A stretch of DNA of 64,000 bases from Rhynchopus euleeides (Eukaryota; Euglenozoa; Diplonemea; Diplonemida; Diplonemidae), in the NCBI GenBank assembly GCA_963210315.1, contig OY723290.1, positions 620,001 to 684,000 of the forward strand. Direction: 5' to 3'. A program made the translations under genes and the position numbers. The notes below the pieces were generated by a model. That model made no database searches. It was not told the origin of the DNA and saw nothing but the letters and a program-made list of their open reading frames with translations. Below are positions 10,745-22,859 of the stretch, one piece after another. Each line of letters opens with the position of its first letter. Position 1 is the stretch's first letter.

Positions 10745-13700
10745 GGGGGGGGGGGTGGTAGGTGGGGGAGAGTGCATATGCCGCGGAGGGAAAACAACCC
10801 CACCCTTCGCTGGAGTGATCGGGGGGGGGGTGTTTTGATCCGGGGGGGGGGGGGTTGACTAATAGCGGCAGGCGTTTCGACGAGGAGATTTGGACACATT
10901 TTGTGGAAGAAATGGCCCTTCTCAAGTCAACTCCTGGAGGGTGCGGAGGGGAAGCCAGCAAAGGGGCCTGACAGCGGGGCCACGATGCTATTGCGTTGGC
11001 CTTTCCCGGAATCCGAACTGACAGGAGGGGCAACAGGGGCAGCAAAATGCATGACGGGGGCGGTGCATTTTCAGACCACACCGCCATTTTGCAGGCGCTG
11101 TCAATACTTCGAGGATCGACTGGCTGGCACCCGGCAAGATTAATTTTTTTGTGCGACACAAAAAAAACAGCATTGCCAACCTCACATGCCAAGAGCAGCA
11201 GTGTCCCCACGAAGCACCTATGCGGGATACGGACCACTCTGTTGGTTGCTACTTACGACAACATACACTGCAGCAACGGCCACTACTCGCATCACATGAA
11301 TCACTCTTGCCACTTTCCATTTGACGGTGGCTAACCCTCATGTGATGCGGGACAGGAGGAATCTGCCCGGGATTCTTTTTCCCTGCCGGCGGTGACAGAG
11401 CCGTAAGCCACGAGAGCCGGGGGCCCCAACACCATGCCAGACGAAAGACAGGCATCAGAAAGAGACGTATTCTAGGATGAGACACGTAGGGAGAGACACA
11501 GGCACGGGGGGGATGGATGGGGGTCTAAAGCCCCGTCCTTTTCGACAAAATGATCAATTTTTCTGACCCGATACAGCGCCACCACGCCAAAAGGCGGAAT
11601 AAAATGGCACCTTCCAGAGGGGAGGAATGAGCGCGGTTGTGGTTCGACGGCACATTCCAAAGGAGTGGGTGATCTGGGGTAAGAACATCCACTTGCGACA
11701 AGAGCGTGCGTCAGAAGGCTTACCGAGCAGTGATGTATTTTACCTTGTGGTTTTTTTCTTCAGAGGCTGATTTCCTCATCTGGTCTCGCCAACCTCCATC
11801 GAGGAAATCATTGCAACGGGGGGGGGGGGGGGGGGATGTAGGGGGTGGGGCACACAGGAAACAAACGCTATGGGACACAATGACTGGTTGGGATGCAATG
11901 ACTGGGGTCCATCCGGAAGGGCCCCCACGGGGGGTGGGGGGTGGTTGGGGGGATTTGGGCAAGGTGGTGGTGGTGGTGGTGCTGGTGGTGGAAATCGTTA
12001 CACCGAGCGTGGTTTTTCCCCCCCTGGGCGATACACAGCAATTGCAACAAGCCTGTAAAGGGGTTTTCTCCTTTTGTTGAACACACAATTGTGTCGCAAA
12101 AAGGCTCTGTTGAGTCTCCTCCATGATGTACCATCTGACGAGATACTTCGATCGAGCTTACCCGATGTCTCAGTCGCACGATTTCCTTCCGTCACTTCGC
12201 GATGTCGCTTCGACGTGTCGCTCGTCACTCAAATGGAAAAAAATATGACATGAGATTTTGCCCCCTGCCTCGGATGCACCTCAGGTGCCTTCATGGCCTT
12301 TTTCCCTGGCATCCCTGAATCAGAGCAGCAAACACACTTCACTACGCGCCGATCTCCCTGCGGTGTGTGGGTCACCATTTCACATGAATCGTGGCCCACC
12401 CCTGCTTGGCAGTATACGTCTTAGGCTTAAAAAATCAATGCGGGGCAAAGCCGGAGACCACCACCCCTCCCCCACCCCTGCGGCGTGTGGGGTGGCAGGT
12501 GGCGCCGGCGCCGAAATACAGGATAAAAAGATAAACGATAAACCCCCCCCCCCCAATACACAACGCAATCTGATGGGGCCGGGGGGAAGGGGATAGGTTT
12601 GCCTGCCTGGGCCTGCCTTCAGCGGCAGGGTTCGCAGTTGGACAATTCCCCGCGATGGGACTCCCCCGTGAGTGGGTTTCTAGGAGTTAGAGATAGAGGG
12701 TTAGAAGGGGATTCCAGGCACATAACATGTGGGCATGTAGTCAGGCTGTTCCCGGCCAAGAAGTTGTGGGGTGGGGGTGGGGGGTGGGGGGTGGAGGTGA
12801 TCCGAAGGAGTCGGGGGGAAGGGGGGAAGGGGGGGGGGGGGGTTTGTTGTTGTGGGAAGTAATACGCGTGCCACAAGGCACAAACAAAATATCACAGCGA
12901 AGTAAAATGCACACGGAAGCGGGGGGGTGGGGGGTGGGGAGGGGAGGTGTTCAGCCGTCGGCAGCAAAAAGGCACGATGCGGCGGCACGGCTAGCACAAA
13001 GGTGGCTAAACGGGCGCGCTCACACCGATGAGACGTTGCACCTCTGAACCCCCTTTCTGCCCGATGATTTGTTGCAATTTGGTTTGATTCTCTTGACAAC
13101 GTGACGTCGCATGGCCAGACCACCCACACCATGTGTATCACTCTTGAAGTGACAGCCTCATCTGATTTGGCCTGTATTTTTGGTTTGAATTTGATAATTT
13201 GTTCTTTGCTGTCAATGAAATGGCATGGGCAGGCAGGCAGCCAACCAGACAGCGCCAGCAGTGATACTGGAAGGCATTCTTTAGTCTTCTTCCACTAGCA
13301 CACCTTGGGATGTGCTGAAGGAGGGGGGGGGGCACAGGCAGACCCATCAACACAAAGGAGATGGTATGACGAACACATTCACACTCTCGTGCTTGTTGGA
13401 GGCACGGCAATAGTTGACCACACAATAATCTGCCTGTTTTTTTACCGAGATAATTTCAAGAGAAGAGAAGGAAAATAACGGACACTGGAGTTCTTCGAGA
13501 GCGCAGAACCGCCTCAAAATACTCACTCAACACAAAACAACCAGGAACATCACAACCACACGATATCGTTAAACCGAGCTGGCCTGAGCCGCTCCCATCT
13601 GGGGGCGCGCAATAGGAAACCAGGACAGCCCTATGGTTTGGAGGAAACTCGCATCCGCAAAACAGACAATCCCCCCTCCCCCCCTCCGCATTCTTTGAAG

Positions 13701-16700
13701 ATGTGCGGTGCAGCTAAGACAATTCATTCCGAACCCCTGCCCGCCGGCGGACCCCCATCCAGGCAGAGAGGGGCCCGGTGTGAGGCACTTGGGCAGACGA
13801 CGTAGGGGTCCTGTGGCCTCTGAACCTACCTCTGCCCTCCGTGGCGAAACCATGTGTCTGGAGGTGACGGCGCTGGCGGTAGCGCGGCATATAGAAACCC
13901 AGCAGCCCGTCTGATGTGGCCCAGTTTCGGTCGGCGCATCAAGCGTATCCTGCTTGAGCGATTTGAACACATCCCGCTTCGGGATGCGTATCTTCGCTTC
14001 GTGCACCCGCACCTCGTCCCTCCGCCCCCCCTGTCAGAAAAATGGTCTGAAAACACAACATCACACCGGGTTGAAAGTTATCGCAATAAAAAAGTAAGAC
14101 CACGATCCATCTGGAATGGGTGTGGGAAGGGGAAGCGGGGTGAAGCAAAGCACCCGGGAAAGCACCGGGCACGACAGCGTGGGACCGCCCACGGTAACAG
14201 AGCAGGGGGGGGAGGGCATGGCCCGACAGCACTTCGGGCATGTGGAAAAGAGACAATTCGGCATGCGGAGGGGAGGGGGTGGGTGATGGGTGAGGTGCGA
14301 ACTGAACGGCTTGTTCTTTGGAAAGGGGAGAGGGGGGGGGGGGGCGTCAAAATATTCAGCAAAAAGAATCACTACCCCGCAGGGTAGAACCAATGCCTTT
14401 GTTGTGTCTTCGGCTTGAATTCGACTCGAAATTATAACGTATGATGGTGGAGAACGATAACTCAACAATTTAAACCGATTCAAATCAGGGAGCGGGGGTG
14501 GGGGGGGGGAGGTGGGCAGAAGGTGCCGTTTTCCTGAACGCACACATCTCGAGAAGTGATAAAAAAAAAACAATCCAAATTTTATGCCGAAATACCGGCT
14601 CCCATCCATAACAAAAAGATAACTGCAAATGGGAAAGTACGTTGCCGACACAATCATTGAGGGGGGGAGGAGGGGCGCGAAAAAGGTAACGATAGCGCAT
14701 CACACCCTGAGCGCAACGGGCGCAGGGGCAGAGGGCAAAACCCGGCAGGAAGAGACCCGCAGCGCAAAGGCCCACCAAGAGGGGAGCAGGATGCGCACAC
14801 CGCGGGTCTGCCTCAGGCTGGCAATGAAAAGGCTGAGGGAGTGTGTAGTATTCTTTGTAGGCACGCACAAAGGCAAAGAGAAAGAGGAGTCCCGCACAGC
14901 ATTTGACACTCACTCTCTGGGTGGTGGCAGGCAAAGCCGAGACCTCCCTTGTGTGGCAGGCCTGCGCAATCTTGGCACAGGGCGAAGGCCCACCGAGTTG
15001 ACTTTTCTGGAAACGGCAATGCGATGCAGCAGAGTCTGCCACAAAGAAATAACAGGACATAGCGGCGGGAGAAGGGGGTGTGGGGGGGACCTGACGTGGC
15101 CGCGCTGAGCGGTTTGGGTGGTTTTCAGTCAGAAAACCTGGCTACACCCGAACGATTCCGAACAAGCGGGATCAAACCAGGCACAGCCTCCCGTATCACA
15201 AGGCGATGCGACTTGGAGAGTTCCAAAGAACGGCACGCACGTATCAAGACCCGGTAACGCTGGTTTGTTGGTGCAGAGACGCGCGCATAATCCCCATTCC
15301 ACAGAGAGGAGGGGAAGCGCGCGTTTTCGCAACAGCCAAACACAGGGTTGCGCAGGTGTATTGTTATTAGCGAGAGAATTTTTTTTGAAGAAAGGAAAGG
15401 TAACATTACAGAACAGAACAACGCAACATAAGCACAGTTGAATAACATTTTCAACACTTATTACCCTGGTTGCTTCTGTCGTGACTGACGGTACGCGCAA
15501 TGAAAAATATATGTAACTTGAAAGAGATGGATAGGGAGATATACTTACGACGGGAAGGGGCGTTTGCTCGTGGGTGTGCAGAAAGGCAAGCCTCTCTTGG
15601 AACAAATTATGGTGTCAAACGGACAGGGTTTGACAAACGAGCGAACGCCACCCAATCCCGCTGCGTTTCACATACTCTGCAGCCAACCAAAAAGAACAGC
15701 GGCGGACAGAACAAATGAATACAGTTGAATCCCGGGTGCATTTTGTTGTATCACAAAACCACCCCGGGCCGTCATAATACGAAACGTGCATCACGCAGGG
15801 AAAGCGGGTTAACGAGACCCTCGGAAGAATCAAGGGCGGCGGTGGGTGGTGGGGGAGGCAAAAGGCAGAGAACACAACACAGACACTCCGAGAAATACCG
15901 CAAGATCCTTTGCATGCATGGGGGAGGGGGGGGGCAGGGGCAAAGATGCAGGCGCAGCCTGGCCAAAAGAGGGTGGAGGACCAACGCTGTCAGTAACAGT
16001 CGACCAGAAGAACCCGAGACACAGCACTCCCTCAGCTCAGAAGCAGACCACCGCTAGTAGTGCAACTGTACGTAACCTGCATACAATTTCCACAGTGCAT
16101 CCCACAGGGGCCGTCAATGCGACACCTCAGATCAGAGGCACATGGCGGAGCTGTTGTTGTCTGAGGGTCTGAGGGCTTGCTCGGTGTGTGCAGTCACAAC
16201 CCACAAGGCTGTGATTCCTGTGACTAGCGGTCTGAATGCGTCTGCTGTGCATCAGGCGTAGATTGCATCAATCAGAGCAGCTGCCCTGTGCGCGCCTGCA
16301 CCACTGCAAGAATACTCCAGTGTGCCCGGGATGAAGAACAATGCGAATCATCGCAACAAAATCCCGCAAACGGTGAACTTCTTGATTCGCTGTTTCAACT
16401 CTGGTAAACATTTGTGGCCTCGACAGCGTACAGCAAGGGGGTAGAGGGAAGAAACGATTGGATGGGGGGGGGGGGGGGTAATTTCTGTCATATCCCGATG
16501 ACCAACCGCCTGACGTGCGAAATGACCAGACGGCGGCATGCACAATGTTGCCAGAGGGCAGAGGGGTGATGCTGTATGCACTCGGCACCCCAAATTCTGA
16601 GTTGTTATATTGAACGGAAGGAAAGCCTCGAAAGAGCGACAAGCAAGGGGGGGTGGGGTTATTCTGCAGGCGGTTCGACAACCAAGAGCTGGGGCAGCGT

Positions 16701-17162
16701 GGCACAAGCAATGCCAGGAAAAGGCGCGCTTTTAGCGGTGCCTCGTGGCAGACAGACCCGACACACCAGTTTTCGCCAATGCAGCAGCACACATTTTTTT
16801 TGGAACATACGTGATACAATTATATCCGCACGGATTGATACACCGCGATAGGGTTGCTCGACTGCTCTGCAGCTCTCCGGGGGGGATGACCCACACCGAA
16901 ACAGGGACAAGCAAGGCAAACACCTGTTTGCCGCCATGACACACTGACACAAGCGACAGGCTGCAGTGAGCGTTCTGCGGGTGCACATGCGGAGGGATCA
17001 CTCGTTTGATTCACTACTGCTGCGTTGACCTTCAGGAATAGCGCGGGGCGAGGGGAAGGGGGGGGGGGGTGTTGATTGTCGAGAGTGAAGGCAAAGGCAA
17101 ATCACCCAGCACCTTCTCGCAATATTTGTCTTTTTTGTAGTAGGGGGGGGGGGGTAGGGGGG
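10745..17162. other. Gene-poor 6.4-kb stretch
   Basis: I see G-runs (10820-10855, 11819-11835, 12830-12840, 14332-14343), a GGT/CCA tract near 11960-11990 and scattered short open frames on both strands. None has a domain, a consistent frame or an intron pattern matching the host genes. A minus frame at 13569-14012 looks mildly protein-like but is not supported. Confidence 0.5.
17072..17112 (-). repeat. R2 dispersed repeat, copy 1
   Basis: On the plus strand it reads TTGATTGTCGAGAGTGAAGG, then CAAAGGCAAATCACCCAGCACC. A second copy with few changes is at 62622-62663. Both follow a G-run, as R1 copies do. Function unknown. Confidence 0.7.
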
Positions 17163-17363
17163 GTCGAAAGCCCCGTTTTTTTGTCCCAAAGTGGTGCTTT
17201 TCGACATAGCAGCCGCGGCCCTCTATTTGACCTTCTGACCCCCCAGAACCCACCATACCCCGGTTTTTGGGCCCAATGAGTCCGATTTTCGGGTTCCCGA
17301 GCCCCGGAAAGTCGAATTTTGATGATGTCAAAATTTTGTCCCCTATACTGCACCTCAGGGTCA
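17163..17363 (-). repeat. R3 repeat of about 200 bp, copy 1 (inverted pair)
   Basis: Nearly identical in reverse complement to 18494-18687. Shared landmarks are TGACCCTGAGGTGCAGTATA, ATTTTGACATCATCAAAATT and GGGGGGTCAGAAGGTCAAAT. Copy 1 keeps about 11 extra bases (AAAAAAACGGGG) near the GTCGAAAG end. Confidence 0.85.
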
Positions 17364-17800
17364 TGGCACGTACGCCTGCCACGGGCAGATAGAAAATCAT
17401 TATCATCCTGGGACGTCCGAGCGCACGCCATGCTGCGGCTGTGATTTTCTGATGCACCCGCTCATCCGCGCTACAAATAACGTCGTATCTCAATGCTTTG
17501 GGCAGTGAGAGAAGATGGCAGCGAATACTGCCATCTGACACAGTCGTTGGGCGGCCTGCTGCACTGGAAGGCAGAACTCGGAGCTGTCAGGAACAGGGAG
17601 GACGCCGTCATACCCGACAGTGATGCACTAATGGTGATTCTCTTTTACAAGGCAGGTACACCTTGCCACTGCTGCTGTTATCTGAGAAACATTTCTCCTG
17701 TGGATGCAGACAGTCAACGAGGTGAATAGCGCAGCGAGTACGCAGCTGCAGCACAGAGGTGCGCCCTATCTAGTCATCAAGGGTCACTTCCGGGCGCTCA

Positions 17801-17826
17801 AGACCAGGGTCCTGTGACCCTGGTCT
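17801..17826. repeat. Perfect 11-bp hairpin
   Basis: AGACCAGGGTC / GACCCTGGTCT with tetraloop CTGT, between the two R3 copies. No T-run follows. Confidence 0.5.
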
Positions 17827-18493
17827 CAGAACAGTGTCCGGGTATTTATGCTGCAGTGCAGCACGCGCCTTATGGAACGACGAGTGCGCAGAGCTGGTTA
17901 AAGAAGCTGCAAAGGATATGCTTGGGACAGTCAAGCGTCCTCCATACGATGAGACGAGGAAGGGGGTCGAGGAAGCACACAGTGCAACTCCCGCAACAAC
18001 GATGACACAGAAGAAGTGCGCGCTTCAAATGCACGTCCTGAATAATCAGAGTCATTGCTCCTGCACGCCTTGCTCAGCAAGCCATGAGCAAGTCGTGAGG
18101 GTTGGTTCGCAAACCCCCCTCCCGACGGAGGAGACCTTTCAACTTACAAAGAGTTCGTTGGCCAGACCAGCATCTCAGTGTCGGAGTAGTGGCCAGTTGT
18201 GCCGCCTGTCCCTTGCAGCCAAGTTCCGCACACTGTGAAAGTTGATGACAGTTCCCGCTATGCATCAGTATGCATCTTTGCACGATCTGGCAGTGTATAC
18301 AGAAGCAGAAACGGGAAGGAGATAGTGGCTGCCCGCGTTCGGTATTTTGGTGCGACGCTGGAGTGAGAAGAGGGTCAAAAGATGCGGTATTGGCACCTAT
18401 GGAGGTTCTTAATGATGCAGGGGAGGAAGGGGTGGAGGAGGTCGAGGAAGTGGGCGTGCACATGGACTGACAGTGTACTGGTAAACCTGTGCG

Positions 18494-18687
18494 TGACCCT
18501 GAGGTGCAGTATAGGGGACAAAATTTTGACATCATCAAAATTCGACTTTCCGGGGCTCGGGAACCCGAAAATCGGACTCATTGGGCCCAAAAACCGGGGT
18601 ATGGTGGGTTCTGGGGGGTCAGAAGGTCAAATAGAGGGCCGCGGCTGCTATGTCGAAAAGCACCACTTTGGGACAGGCTTTCGACCC
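18494..18687 (+). repeat. R3 repeat, copy 2
   Basis: Inverted partner of 17163-17363. Its right end directly abuts the terminal inverted repeat of the 18690-20184 element, so the two are adjacent or one inserted at the edge of the other. Confidence 0.85.
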
Positions 18688-18716
18688 GCCCTAGGCATAC
18701 AGTGCATCCGAATCGG

Positions 18717-18868
18717 TTATCGGGCATTATCGGATTTTCGGGGAAAATCCCAAATTATCGGATCCGAATCGGACATTATCGGGCATTATCGGACATTATC
18801 GGACGATTATCGGATGATTATCGGACATTATCGGATATTATCGGACAACCGATAATCATCCGATAATC
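18717..18868. repeat. Degenerate TTATCGGA array
   Basis: Roughly a dozen units of (GA/CA)TTATCGG(A/G), ending in the inverted form CCGATAATCATCCGATAATC. It is sub-terminal in the 18690-20184 element, where such arrays often bind transposase (family knowledge; not shown here). Confidence 0.75.
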
Positions 18869-19812
18869 AGTGTTCGTGTGCGTTGTGGGCACCAGAACAC
18901 ACTCTTTCCCCTTTTTGTCGATATTTCTGCCTCACGAGAAACCCCCCAGACCCCGCGCTTGATATTTTTTTTGAGTTTTAGTGGAGTCGTGCAGCCGCAG
19001 CTCATCAGAGCTGCCAGCTGATTTGCACACTGAGGGTGCACCCGAGGGAGCTCGTCCTGCACCGACCCCCGCTCCACCACCGCGTCGCGCGCTTCCGTCG
19101 GGACCACCGCGTAGTCAGCGGTACTGGCGCCCTTGTCCTGCAGGTGTCCCTGGGGCGTTGGCTTTCGAAAATCCGGCATTGACTAAATAGCCACGGGGAT
19201 TGTTGTAACACTTTCCGGAGGGGGCCACCAGGGGGGTCTGGGGAGCTTCGGGACCAGACCTGTGGCATGTATCTGGAGACTACCTCGTCTTGTGCCTGCG
19301 CGATAATGCGGAGTCATATCGGGTGATGGAGACCGGACGGCCCTCAGTAGCCTCAGTAAGCTGGACGCAGCAAGCCCACCCAATCTGGATGGGGGGCGCT
19401 TCGCGCGCCAAGCCCTCCCACCATCGAGTCCCGTGCACTTCCCTGCCTGCCACACCACCCCCCTCGGCCCCGTCCCTAGCACCGGGGCATTGTTGGCTGG
19501 TGTGCGCGCGGCACGGGTCATCATCTCCATCGTCGTCGAAAACCAATGACGGGGCCTGTGTTCCTGGGGCGCTGACGAGGCCGAAGGGGTTGACGCCTTG
19601 GCTCAGCCCTTGCACGTTTGGATGAGGGCGTGGTTTTTGACGTAGCGTGAGCCCTCAAGAATGCAGCACAGCTGCACCTACACTTGCGCCGTGGCTGCCT
19701 GTCCCCATCTATTTCAATGACTGAATCAGTTTCCAGCCTAGTTCCCATGCTTGGATGCTTGGCACGTGGTGCACCCTTCGAGGTGGTCCAGAGAATGCAA
19801 AGAGAGTCTACA

Positions 19813-19877
19813 TGGGGGGTCTGGGGGGCGGAGCCCCCCCAGCCGCCGGAGGCCACGGTAGTGAACACCTGTTCCTT
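19813..19877 (+). repeat. Box repeat, copy 4
   Basis: Same hairpin plus GCCGCCGGAGGCCACGGTAG core as copy 1, with one extra C in the C-run. A truncated relative (GGGGGGTCTGGGGA) is at about 19230. Confidence 0.85.
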
Positions 19878-20298
19878 GTGGGGTACAGTTTCTGGACTGT
19901 GTCCAGCTTCCTGAGGTCGAGTATGGGCCACCCCGGGATTTTGGTGCCCCCCCATAATTTTTTTTGCCCCGGTCGAATGGTTCACCTATTCGGCCCCCGG
20001 TCAATGGGGCCGGTCGAATGGTCGAATGGTGGCCCCCAAAACTTTTTCCGGTTGAATCGACCACCCCGCGCCAGCACTGACCCTGATCAGGCAGAATATT
20101 GGTAACATTTTCTGATTGAAAAACCCACCCAAAAAAATTATCGGATGATTATCGGATCCGATTCGGATGCACTGTATGCCTAGGGGGGGGGGGGGCTTGA
20201 TCATTTTGAACGCATTCTTTTGACCCACGCTCCTCGCAACACCTCACCCCGTGAGAGGGGGGAGGGCGCGAGAGGGAGAGAGAGAGAGGGGGGGGGGG

Positions 20299-20350
20299 TA
20301 GTGAAATAGAAGTAGAAGGGATCACAAGAATGATCACCCTTCACTCGTTC
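20299..20350 (-). repeat. R1 dispersed repeat, copy b
   Basis: Matches copy a closely through CACAAGAATGATCACCCTTC, then CACTCGTT. Unlike other copies, no host gene lies downstream on the minus strand within 10 kb. Confidence 0.75.
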
Positions 20351-20594
20351 ACTCGAGAGGGGGGGCGGGGGGAGGGGGGGCGGTCCATCGTCCACTGTCT
20401 TTTGGTTCGATTCGTTTTCACTGGAAAGGTTGGAGCGTTGGCATGCTGATCGTCATAAGGAGTGCCCAGGAGGGCTAACAGGACACGCACAGTGGCGTTG
20501 TCCAGGTCTCCTGATTTGCAATGGGTGAACAAAGGATGTCAGCGTGGGGGGGGGGGGGGGGGGGTAGGGACCGTCTTACACGGTGGGATCTTGT

Positions 20595-20762
20595 AAATTT
20601 TACATGTATAACTACAAGTATATACATGTATTATACATGTATAATACTTGCATGTCAACTATTATACATGTATAATACATGTATATGCCTGAAATATACA
20701 TGTAAAATACATGTATATCAAGTAAAAATACAAGTATAATACTTGCATGTCAACTATTATAC
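20595..20762 (+). repeat. Left arm of palindromic element W
   Basis: AT-rich TACATGTATA/ACTTGCATG words. The arm of about 168 bp is, as far as I can read, identical in reverse complement to 23627-23794. Such identity implies recent formation or conversion between arms. Confidence 0.8.
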
Positions 20763-20798
20763 TTGTATTTTTACTTGATATACATGTATTTTTGCATG

Positions 20799-21319
20799 TG
20801 GGGTAATCAGGCTGGGGGAAAAAACAACAAATCACAACGAATCACACCCGATCACAACAAATCACAACGCCAAATGTTGTGATTTGTTGTGATTTGTTGC
20901 GATTTGTTGCGATTTGTTGTGGCCAGTTGTGATTTGTTGCGACCAGTTGTGACGACTTGTGACCCTTTTGTGATGAGTTGTGATGAGTTGTGATGAGTTG
21001 TGATGAGGTGTGATCTGTTGTGATCTGTTGTGATCGCGATCCAAAATTTCAAAAATTTAAAATTTTGGATCGCGATCACAACAGATCACAACAGATCACA
21101 CCTCATCACAACTCATCACAAAAGGGTCACAAGTCGTCACAACTGGTCACAACAAATCACACCACGTCACACCTAGTCACAACAAATCACAACTGGCCGC
21201 AACAAATCGCAAAAAATCACAACAAATCACAACATTTGCCTTGTGATTTGTTGTGATCTGTTGTGATCGGGTGTGATTTGTTGTGATTTGTTGTTTTTTT
21301 CCCCAGCCTGATTACCCCA
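20799..21319. mobile_element. Element V: 521-bp palindromic insertion with 6-bp target duplication
   Basis: It starts TGGGGTAATCAGGCTGGGG and ends with the exact complement, flanked on both sides by TGCATG (20793-20798 and 21320-21325). The interior is a giant imperfect palindrome of (C)AACAAATCACAA-type units centred near 21052 at TTGGATCGCGATC-like arms. It encodes no protein. It interrupts the ACTTGATATACATG/CATGTATATTTCAGG sequence of element W, so it is younger than W. Confidence 0.8.
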
Positions 21320-21719
21320 TGCATGTATATTTCAGGCATTTACATGTATTTTACATGTATAATACTTGTCATGCAAGTATTATACATGTAAAATACTTGC
21401 ATGACAAGTAAAATACATGTATAATACTTGCATGCAAGTAAAATACATGTATTTTACTTGCATGCAAGTATTTTACTTGTCATGCAAGTATTTTACATGT
21501 ATAATACTTGCATGACAAGTATTATACATGTAAAATACATGTAAATGCCTGAAATATACATGCAAAAATACATGTATATCAAGTAAAAATACAAGTATAA
21601 TACATACATCGGGCGTTATTGCGTTACCAGTAACGGTAATACCGTTATTTTTTCGGTAAAATAACTTACCGTTAATAACGTTCCAGAACGGCCGAATAAC
21701 GTTATCCGAAAATCGGTAA

Positions 21720-21915
21720 CGTTATTTTTCCGCGTTATACCGTTATCGATAACGGTAATACCGTTATTACCGTTATCAGGAACGGTAATAACGTTATCGG
21801 TAACGTTATTACCGTTATTACCGTTATCGGTAACGGTAATACCGTTATCAGTAACGGTAATAACGTTATCGGTAACGTTATTACCGTTATTACCGGTAAT
21901 ACCGCGTTATTTTCG
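21720..21915. repeat. GTAACG/CGTTAC palindromic minisatellite
   Basis: Repeating TTACCGTTATCGGTAACG-like units in both orientations near the left end of element U, with TATCAGTAACGG/TATCGGTAACG variants. Confidence 0.8.
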
Positions 21916-22809
21916 GTATTTTTGGGCAACTTCTATAGGGGGACCCTTTTCGAATTTTTTTTCGGGGTGGCCAGAATGGGCTGTTTTAGGCTATTTGAGG
22001 CCATTTTCGAGCAAATTTTTGGGTTTAGAGCCACGCAAAGGGTCTAAAATGGGCATGCCAATCTCAAAAAATGCTCAAAATTCCGAGAGATTTCAGATTT
22101 TTCGAATTTTTTGACCGAGAAAATTCTGACCCCAAAATGTGGTCCTTGTGGTCTGGAACTGTCCGTTGTCGAAGGAATTGGTGAAAAAATCGTGATTTTT
22201 GGCCTCTGGATCACCCATGCCGTCCCAAAAATCAAGCAAAAGAGGTTTGGTAGGTGCATTTTTGGGTGAACATGAGCCATTGTGCCAACCTGCTTGATTT
22301 CACCCGAAAATTGGAATCCGTTGAATATGGTTTCTGATGAAAATGTGAAAATTTTCGACCTTCTTCGCAGTTTTTGCCACTTCCTTGCCCCATCTTTCCC
22401 ACCCAAAATCGAAGTACCGTGAATGGTGTTGTTGAAAGGTCCAAATTGCGTTGGTTGTGCGTAGTTCTGCCGAAATCGTGCACACGTTGTGCATAGTGCA
22501 TGTGTAACGCCATTTGCGACCAAAATGTAAATTTCCTGCACCCGAGCGTTGACGCTTCCACACACCCTTACAAACCCACTTGCCTGATGAAGGGGGTGGT
22601 GTGTAGAGCACGTTTGGCAGGGCTGAATGACACTTTCCGCGCGAAGGTCGTGTGCGTAATTAAAAAACGGTCCGAGGGCCGGAGGCCCGAGGCCTTTTTT
22701 TACCTGCACGAGGGTGCAATTGAGGCCGATACGGGGTGCAGATGATGGTTTCTTGCACAACCCAGTCATGTTTTGCACATCACGACGAACTCGGAAATTC
22801 CTCATATTT

Positions 22810-22859
22810 GCACTCCAGGTCTCATATTTGCACTGGTGCAAATATGGGACCTGGAGTGC
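22810..22859. repeat. 24-bp foldback hairpin in element U
   Basis: The arms GCACTCCAGGTC(T)CATATTTGCAC and complement have one mismatch and a 2-nt loop (TG). Further outward, CTTGCAC and CCAGTCAT (about 22752-22769) match their complements at about 22867-22887, making a roughly 135-bp extended palindrome. Confidence 0.75.

Larger units (their letters stand above)
18690..20184. mobile_element. 1.5-kb element with 27-bp perfect terminal inverted repeats
   Basis: CCTAGGCATACAGTGCATCC + GAATCGG at 18690-18716 is exactly inverted at 20158-20184. Next to each end is a run of TTATCGGA-type units: a long array at 18717-18868 and a short one near 20137-20156. The interior contains a box repeat (19813-19877) and a GC-rich 19000-19650 segment whose base composition resembles host coding DNA. 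The minus-strand frame near 19005-19150 reads like a protein fragment, but no complete gene is present. Probably a non-autonomous transposon that may have captured host sequence (inference). Confidence 0.7.

Noticed and set aside
13569..14012. Minus frame with protein-like start (KIRIPKRDVFKSLKQDTLD)
   Set aside because: No domain, no clear start, composition changes after 50 codons, and no GTATGC intron resolves it.
20403..20420. GGTTCGATTC resembling a tRNA B box
   Set aside because: No A box or cloverleaf arms at the needed distance.
20799..21319. V palindrome as a CRISPR-like array
   Set aside because: Units are contiguous and self-complementary without unique spacers, and the host is eukaryotic.
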